Shown here piece by piece: positions 21,350-25,726 of a stretch of 25,726 bases of DNA. The notes beneath the pieces were generated by a model, which was not told the DNA's origin, searched no databases, and was given only the letters and a program-made list of their open reading frames with translations. The position numbers were made by a program, and so were the translations under genes. The DNA is from JAVBNW01 sp031551255 (GTDB taxonomy: Bacteria; Bacillota; Clostridia; Christensenellales; UBA1750): positions 1-25,726 of the forward strand of contig JAVBNW010000079.1 in the NCBI GenBank assembly GCA_031551255.1, given 5' to 3'. Numbering within the stretch: position 1 is the stretch's first letter; every line of letters starts with the position of its first letter.

Positions 21350-22051
21350 GTGAGCAACATATCGTATCCGGTTCGGCTCCGCCAGCCCAACAGCGCGCCG
21401 GTTACTGTGGAAGCGGCGCGGAACGATGCGGCATTCGAGAGAATAATGACCGGCGAACCTAATATGGCAATCAAGTTCGCCGACCTTAGCTATCGTTTAT
21501 CCGAAAGTTTAGCGGCCGGCTTGCAGGAGCATACCCGGCTTGCGGAGCCGACCCATGCGTCGCTCGAGGTTGCCGATCAATACCTGGATCGCGGTCGTTT
21601 GATACAGCAAGGCGGTATCGAATTAAACTATAATTTGGATACCGGCGAGGTAATCGATTACTACATCGATTTTTTCTCCGAAGACTTTACACACGACGAT
21701 TTTGCCATGGCCTACCGTAACGGAAGCCGTTCCTCCATCGATATGCTTACGGAGCGTTATGAGAGTTTATGGAAAAAAATCGGCAGTTTCAATATAAAAG
21801 ATGAACATAAGGAGTTTTTGAGGAGCAAGCTGGGCGAAACCTTTGCGCGCACGTGCGTAGGCGCCGCCTTCCGCGATGCCACAGACCGAAGAATGTGGGG
21901 GCTGCCCTTCGCCTTTCACCGGGATTTCGCAACAGCTTTTTCGGAAGCATACAATAAAGATCAAAATCGAGTGAAAGCTATGCAAAAGGCATTTACTTTT
22001 CTCGAAAAAACTTGGGGAGTTTCTATGGCGCTGTACTCCGTTTGCGTTTGA
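21350..22051 (+). CDS. hypothetical protein
   Basis: 233 residues, not recognised. GTG start behind a strong AGGAGGGG at 6-nt spacing, which makes it a real gene. It is soluble and mostly helical, without signal peptide or membrane segment. A central region (LDRGRLIQQGGIELNYNLDTGEVIDYYIDFFSEDF, given here in outline at residues ~78-112) is acidic and aromatic, and the C-terminal third is basic and helical. No cysteine-pair or nucleotide-binding motif. It has its own promoter and terminator and stands alone, so context gives no clue to function. Confidence 0.7.
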   Translation: MSNISYPVRLRQPNSAPVTVEAARNDAAFERIMTGEPNMAIKFADLSYRLSESLAAGLQEHTRLAEPTHASLEVADQYLDRGRLIQQGGIELNYNLDTGEVIDYYIDFFSEDFTHDDFAMAYRNGSRSSIDMLTERYESLWKKIGSFNIKDEHKEFLRSKLGETFARTCVGAAFRDATDRRMWGLPFAFHRDFATAFSEAYNKDQNRVKAMQKAFTFLEKTWGVSMALYSVCV

Positions 22052-22059
22052 TATCGATA

Positions 22060-22114
22060 CCATAAGAAAGAACCGCTTCAACATCAAATTTGTTGAAACG
22101 GTTCTTTCTTATGG
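22060..22114. terminator. bidirectional intrinsic terminator
   Basis: Inverted repeat with 24-bp arms (22060-22083, 22091-22114) and one mismatch, which is a G-U pair in minus-strand RNA. The outer part is A-rich on the 5' side and TTCTTTCTT on the 3' side, in both directions. It sits between two convergent stops (22051 and 22120) and serves both. Confidence 0.88.
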
Positions 22115-22119
22115 CTAAC

Positions 22120-23700
22120 TTATGGGTTCACGGCACGCACAAGCTCCATGTCCTTCGTCTTCCCGGTGGCTTTGTCGGTAATCTTGAGCTTCCCCGTTCC
22201 CGTCTTATCAAAACGGTATAGCTCTTCATAGGTCTCCATATCGTAGCCGGTCGCCCACTTTTCCGATTCGAGGTCACCATACGGCGCGGAACCGAGCACA
22301 GGCGTGCCCAAATCCCACACCAACTCGAAGAAGAAGCCGTCTGGGCTGTCGCTGTATTCAATGTACAAAACGCTGTTGCCGTCCGCGCTGAGCCATTTGC
22401 CCGCGGGCATGGCAGGGTTGTCGCCGTAGCCGTCGCCGTCGCCTCGGGTGTGATCGAACGAAAAATGTACGGGCTTATAGCCGGTCTTATCGCTGTTGCC
22501 GAGCACGGGCGTGGGCCTGGGAAATACGTCGGCATTCGCGGCGCCCGCCATATAAAACTCCGCCTGCGCGATCACGACGTTGTCCTTATCCTCGCCCTTG
22601 TACACATCCAGCACCTTGATCGAAACGTATTCGGTGGTGGTTTCCGGAATCTTATACAGCGTGTACTCGCCGTAAAGATCGCTCTTTACGGTGAACTCCC
22701 TGCTGCTCCCGTCGGAAAACGTCATCTGGAATTTTTTCACCCGGCCGCTCTTTTTGTAATAGTCGGCGTCGCGCTGGCTGCCGTTGAGCAGCATCAGGCG
22801 GTTGATCTTTTGCGGCCCGTCGAAATAAATTTTGATCCACGCGTTCGCCGTGTCTCCGTCGGCGCTCGCCCAATAGCTGGAAGGGTCGTCGTCCGCGGCA
22901 AACGCGCCCGCGTAGGCGGCGTCGGCGGCGCTGCTTTCCTGCACCTTTGCTACGGCGATTCTGCCGTCGGCCGAGGGCTCGCTGCGCGCGGACGGAGCGC
23001 CGTCCCCTTCCTGAGGCGCGGATTGGGTATAGCGGATTTCGTATGTCTCCACCGGGCACAGGACGCTCAGGGCCGTCCAGTGACAGTCGAACTCCGCCAC
23101 GAGCCCGCTGGGGTAGGTGGCCTTGGCGTAGCAGTCGTTCAGCGCATCCATCTCCACCGCGGGCAGGCGCTGCGCGTCGGGCGAGAGACCGAGCACGACG
23201 ATAAAGCCGTCCTCGATGCGCTGACCGTACGCGCCCACGGCATCGTTCCACGAGAGCCTCTCGAGCCTGGGGATCAGGTTCATCGTCTTGGAGATTTCCT
23301 CCTGCGGCACCGCGTATTCGCCGCTCTGCGTACGGTACTGCTCCATCAAATCGGGCAGCTGCCCGCACAGCGCGCTGGTGAAGGCTATGATCTGCTGCTC
23401 GGTGAGCATGGCCTCGGTAAGCGGCCCCTCGCCCCACACAGCGTATGTGGCATAGATATACGCGCGCAGGAAATGGTCTGCCGCTCCTACCCCTTCGCGC
23501 GGCGGCGGGGTTTCGGCCTGCCCAAGGCGGGCGGTGGTCGTCGCCGGCGAGGGCGTAGGCGACTGCTGCGCGAGCGTTGCAGAAGTTTCCGCCGGCTTCC
23601 CGAGCGCCGCCGAAAGCAGCGCCTCGCAGCCCGTTAGCGGCATAATCACGACGCACAGAGCGATGAGCAGCGCCGCGCTCTTCATCCAATGGTTTTTCAT
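22120..23700 (-). CDS. lipoprotein with NADase-type (discoidin-like) glycan-binding domain
   Basis: 526 residues. Signal peptide with lipobox PLTGC (lipidated Cys25), then a Pro/Thr/Ser-rich linker (about 45-70). ~73-225 is an alpha/beta domain of unknown family (ADHFLRAYIYATYAVWGEG...). ~248-385 is a discoidin-like domain matching the pattern of NADase-type glycan-binding domains: DDPSSYWASADGDTANAWI, INRLMLLNGSQRDADYYKKS, KKFQMTFSDGSS, YVSIKVLDVYKGEDKDNVVI. ~400-526 is a C-terminal beta domain (AGKWLSADGNSVLYIEY...). It faces outward on the membrane and may bind cell-wall or host glycan. AGGGGG at 8-nt spacing decides the ATG, 12 bp after the PASTA gene, so the two are an operon. Confidence 0.85.
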   Translation of the reverse strand: MKNHWMKSAALLIALCVVIMPLTGCEALLSAALGKPAETSATLAQQSPTPSPATTTARLGQAETPPPREGVGAADHFLRAYIYATYAVWGEGPLTEAMLTEQQIIAFTSALCGQLPDLMEQYRTQSGEYAVPQEEISKTMNLIPRLERLSWNDAVGAYGQRIEDGFIVVLGLSPDAQRLPAVEMDALNDCYAKATYPSGLVAEFDCHWTALSVLCPVETYEIRYTQSAPQEGDGAPSARSEPSADGRIAVAKVQESSAADAAYAGAFAADDDPSSYWASADGDTANAWIKIYFDGPQKINRLMLLNGSQRDADYYKKSGRVKKFQMTFSDGSSREFTVKSDLYGEYTLYKIPETTTEYVSIKVLDVYKGEDKDNVVIAQAEFYMAGAANADVFPRPTPVLGNSDKTGYKPVHFSFDHTRGDGDGYGDNPAMPAGKWLSADGNSVLYIEYSDSPDGFFFELVWDLGTPVLGSAPYGDLESEKWATGYDMETYEELYRFDKTGTGKLKITDKATGKTKDMELVRAVNP

Positions 23701-23712
23701 GTCGGCATCCCC

Positions 23713-25726
23713 CTATTGACGCATTTGTGAAAGCTTCGGAGCGCGAATGATATAGTCGCCAAACTTCTGATCGTAGGAAACCTTTGATTCGTAGTTGTAT
23801 TCATCCGCCCCCGGCGGCCAGCCGAAGATGCCGAACTGATAATCCACCGTTCCCGCGTTCAGCGCGCTTTCCATGCCGTCAAAGACCGACGGCACACAGT
23901 AGATCCTCGACAGTTCCCTATAGCATTCGCTATCCGTCTTTTCTTTCATATAGATGCTCGCCGGCACGATTTCGTGGCCCTCGTTGCTGGAGAGGATCTC
24001 CCCATCGGCCGTCACGCCGTTGGGCATGATGATCAGCTTCTCCTCTTTGTACGACCCCGGCAAGAGCAGGTAGATCATCTGAAAATCCAAGCCTTCCCCG
24101 CGCCGCCAGTCGATCGGCAACATGATAGGATCGGCCGACGGATCGTCGTTGACGACCAGCGTCACCGAGTAGACCTGTATTTGCATCGTTTCGTGGTTGA
24201 TGTTGATGGATTCGAGCTGAAAGTCGATCACCGCGCCGCGCTCGAGCGTAGGATCGTACCCCAATCGCTGCAAGCACGCGTAATCGTACTTGCCCTCGGG
24301 GTTGTCAAGAACCGGCGCGATCGCATCCCGCGCCTGCTCGATGGACATGCCGCGCACATCCGGCCAGCGCACATCCGTATCGGCCAGGAAGCGCACGTCG
24401 ATGTACCGCGGCGGCGAGCATTGGAAAGAAACCTCGCCTTCGGCTACGGTGGCGCTTCCTTCCGAGGTTTGAAAGACGGTGATGGACCTTTGCGCGCCGA
24501 ACATCATGTCGAGCTGGTTTGTTGTGAAGATCAGCTCTCCGGCCTTGATGCAACGAAAGCTCTGCGCATAACCGTTGGATGATTCGTTGACCGTGTACAT
24601 CGCTTCCTCTACAAAATTGCCCTTCATACGGTGCAGCCCTTCGTAGTTGTAGCTTTCCTCGTTGCCCTTTCGGTCGTACACCACGCCGCTGATCCTCTGC
24701 AAATCGTGGTCGTCCAAACCCAAATCGGCAATCGTTACGGTTTCGATTTCATCCACGCTCACCGCCGGATATCCCAGCTCAAACCGGAAGATGTCCGGCA
24801 TCTCGTACACGCCTTCCTTTTTGTCGCTGCCCTCTTCGGGGACGGTGCGTGCCCTGATTTGCAGCGCCTTGCCGGCATAGGCCGCGTGATCGCGTGCGAG
24901 CGCCCCGGCAATGCCTACGGAATGCTGCATCAGCCCTTCCGCTTCTTCGTACTCGTAATATGTTTCTATGCCGCCGTAATCCCTTACGTAAAGCTGCTCC
25001 CACGTGCTGCCGCCGTCCACGGAAACGTCGAACGCGAAGCCCTTAATACCCTGCGCCCGGGGCTGAATGAAATACACATTCGGAAATCCCTGCGCCTGGA
25101 CAGCGAACATAAACGGCGCCGGATCTGCGACGCCGGAATCCGCATTTTGCGGCCCGGCGCTGACGCGGATCTTCACGATCTGATACTGGCGATCTCCATA
25201 TGTGCGCAGTTCTTCATCCATTTCCTGGCCGACTACGAGCCCCTTGGCCACATCCGGGTTGTATTCGAAGACTAGGTGCGTCGAGTAGCGCAAGCCGTCG
25301 CTTGTGCCCGCGTCCCAAACCGCCTGCTGGGCCGCCTGAAACGTCATAGATGTAAGGTCGGGGATCTCCCCCGCATCCGCCGTCGCCTGCGCGTCTTCTT
25401 TGCTGCCGCCGCTCACGCGTACGCCAAGCTGCGCGCCCAGCTCGATCACCCTGCCCGGCAACGGCTCCTGCGAGAGCACCTTGCCCTTGGGGATTTTATC
25501 GGAATAATCCGTGCCCACCACTTGGTAGACGAGCCCGGCTTTTTGTATTTCCGACTTGGCGTCGGTTTCGGACCGGTTCACGACCCCCGGCGCGTTGACG
25601 AAGCCCTCGGGCACCGACGAGCCGAACGTATCGGAAAGAAAGCCCGCTCCACCAATCACGCCCGTCGCCGTGAGAAGGCCCACAATAAGCACCGCAGCCG
25701 CGAGCCCGCCCAGCATTATCTTCGCC
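23713..25726 (-). CDS. membrane-anchored PASTA-domain protein (5' end off window)
   Basis: At least 670 residues; the frame is open through the window edge. The first Met inside is at 25716, but residues before it are also in frame, so the true start, and perhaps an N-terminal kinase or zinc-ribbon domain, lies outside. Counting from that Met: membrane helix ~5-28, PASTA-like repeat ~38-104 (AKSEIQKAGLVYQVVG ... KVLSQEPLPG), a second ~118-189 (MTFQAAQQAVWDAG), then a long beta-rich region with GFAFDVSVDGGSTW (226-239), and a third PASTA-like repeat ~450-523 (WPDVRGMSIEQARDAI). PASTA domains bind peptidoglycan or lipid II outside the membrane. It could be the extracellular part of a Ser/Thr kinase or a stand-alone sensor. 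It is followed directly by the glycan-binding lipoprotein gene. Confidence 0.78.
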   Translation of the reverse strand, partial: AKIMLGGLAAAVLIVGLLTATGVIGGAGFLSDTFGSSVPEGFVNAPGVVNRSETDAKSEIQKAGLVYQVVGTDYSDKIPKGKVLSQEPLPGRVIELGAQLGVRVSGGSKEDAQATADAGEIPDLTSMTFQAAQQAVWDAGTSDGLRYSTHLVFEYNPDVAKGLVVGQEMDEELRTYGDRQYQIVKIRVSAGPQNADSGVADPAPFMFAVQAQGFPNVYFIQPRAQGIKGFAFDVSVDGGSTWEQLYVRDYGGIETYYEYEEAEGLMQHSVGIAGALARDHAAYAGKALQIRARTVPEEGSDKKEGVYEMPDIFRFELGYPAVSVDEIETVTIADLGLDDHDLQRISGVVYDRKGNEESYNYEGLHRMKGNFVEEAMYTVNESSNGYAQSFRCIKAGELIFTTNQLDMMFGAQRSITVFQTSEGSATVAEGEVSFQCSPPRYIDVRFLADTDVRWPDVRGMSIEQARDAIAPVLDNPEGKYDYACLQRLGYDPTLERGAVIDFQLESININHETMQIQVYSVTLVVNDDPSADPIMLPIDWRRGEGLDFQMIYLLLPGSYKEEKLIIMPNGVTADGEILSSNEGHEIVPASIYMKEKTDSECYRELSRIYCVPSVFDGMESALNAGTVDYQFGIFGWPPGADEYNYESKVSYDQKFGDYIIRAPKLSQMRQ

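Overview
The window looks like chromosomal DNA from a Gram-positive anaerobe of the Bacillota, most likely a Clostridia-type lineage. Coding DNA is GC-rich by eye, most genes have strong GGAGG-type ribosome sites, and GTG (perhaps TTG) starts occur. Surface genes are a lipoprotein and a PASTA protein rather than outer-membrane genes. The exact lineage cannot be fixed from the sequence alone.

Layout. (1) 1-5313, minus strand: an F-type ATP synthase operon, read as atpI-like, atpB, atpE, atpF, atpA, atpG, atpD, with atpD cut by the window edge. There is no separate atpH. The first ~70 residues of AtpA look like the C-terminal domain of the delta subunit, so this is a delta-CTD/alpha fusion. atpE is flanked on both sides by terminator-like hairpins with U-runs. 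(2) 5314-6666: a regulatory region with two palindromes around a plus-strand promoter, then a cytoplasmic GH5-type glycosidase. (3) 6708-7711: a ~1-kb AT-rich insert with terminal inverted repeats and a possible AGGC target duplication. It carries one CDP-alcohol phosphatidyltransferase gene and no transposase, and so resembles a mobile insertion cassette. (4) 7744-12261, minus: two large uncharacterised glycosidase-like proteins in one operon. (5) 12467-16605: amino-acid nitrogen metabolism. A class V aminotransferase and alanine dehydrogenase lie on the minus strand, and glutamate dehydrogenase is divergent on the plus strand. A small cluster of related imperfect palindromes lies between the first two, and a candidate operator lies between ald and gdh. 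(6) 16738-20525, plus: a zinc-ribbon P-loop kinase followed by a 1024-residue protein that joins a GAF-like region, a PPDK/PEP-synthase ATP-grasp domain, a conserved region of unknown role and a C-terminal nucleotidyltransferase. The phosphohistidine swivel and PEP-binding barrel are missing. (7) 20532-22051: a GNAT acetyltransferase and a hypothetical protein, divergently transcribed. (8) 22120-25726, minus: a membrane-anchored PASTA protein (5' end off the window) followed by a lipoprotein with a discoidin/NADase-type glycan-binding domain.

How the genes fit together. The ATP synthase block is housekeeping. The three glycosidases lack signal peptides and would act on imported oligosaccharides. 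The ald/gdh/aminotransferase group interconverts alanine, glutamate, glyoxylate and pyruvate. The most unusual items are the delta-alpha fusion, the passenger-carrying transposable cassette, and the kinase/PPDK-nucleotidyltransferase pair, whose substrates cannot be told from sequence.
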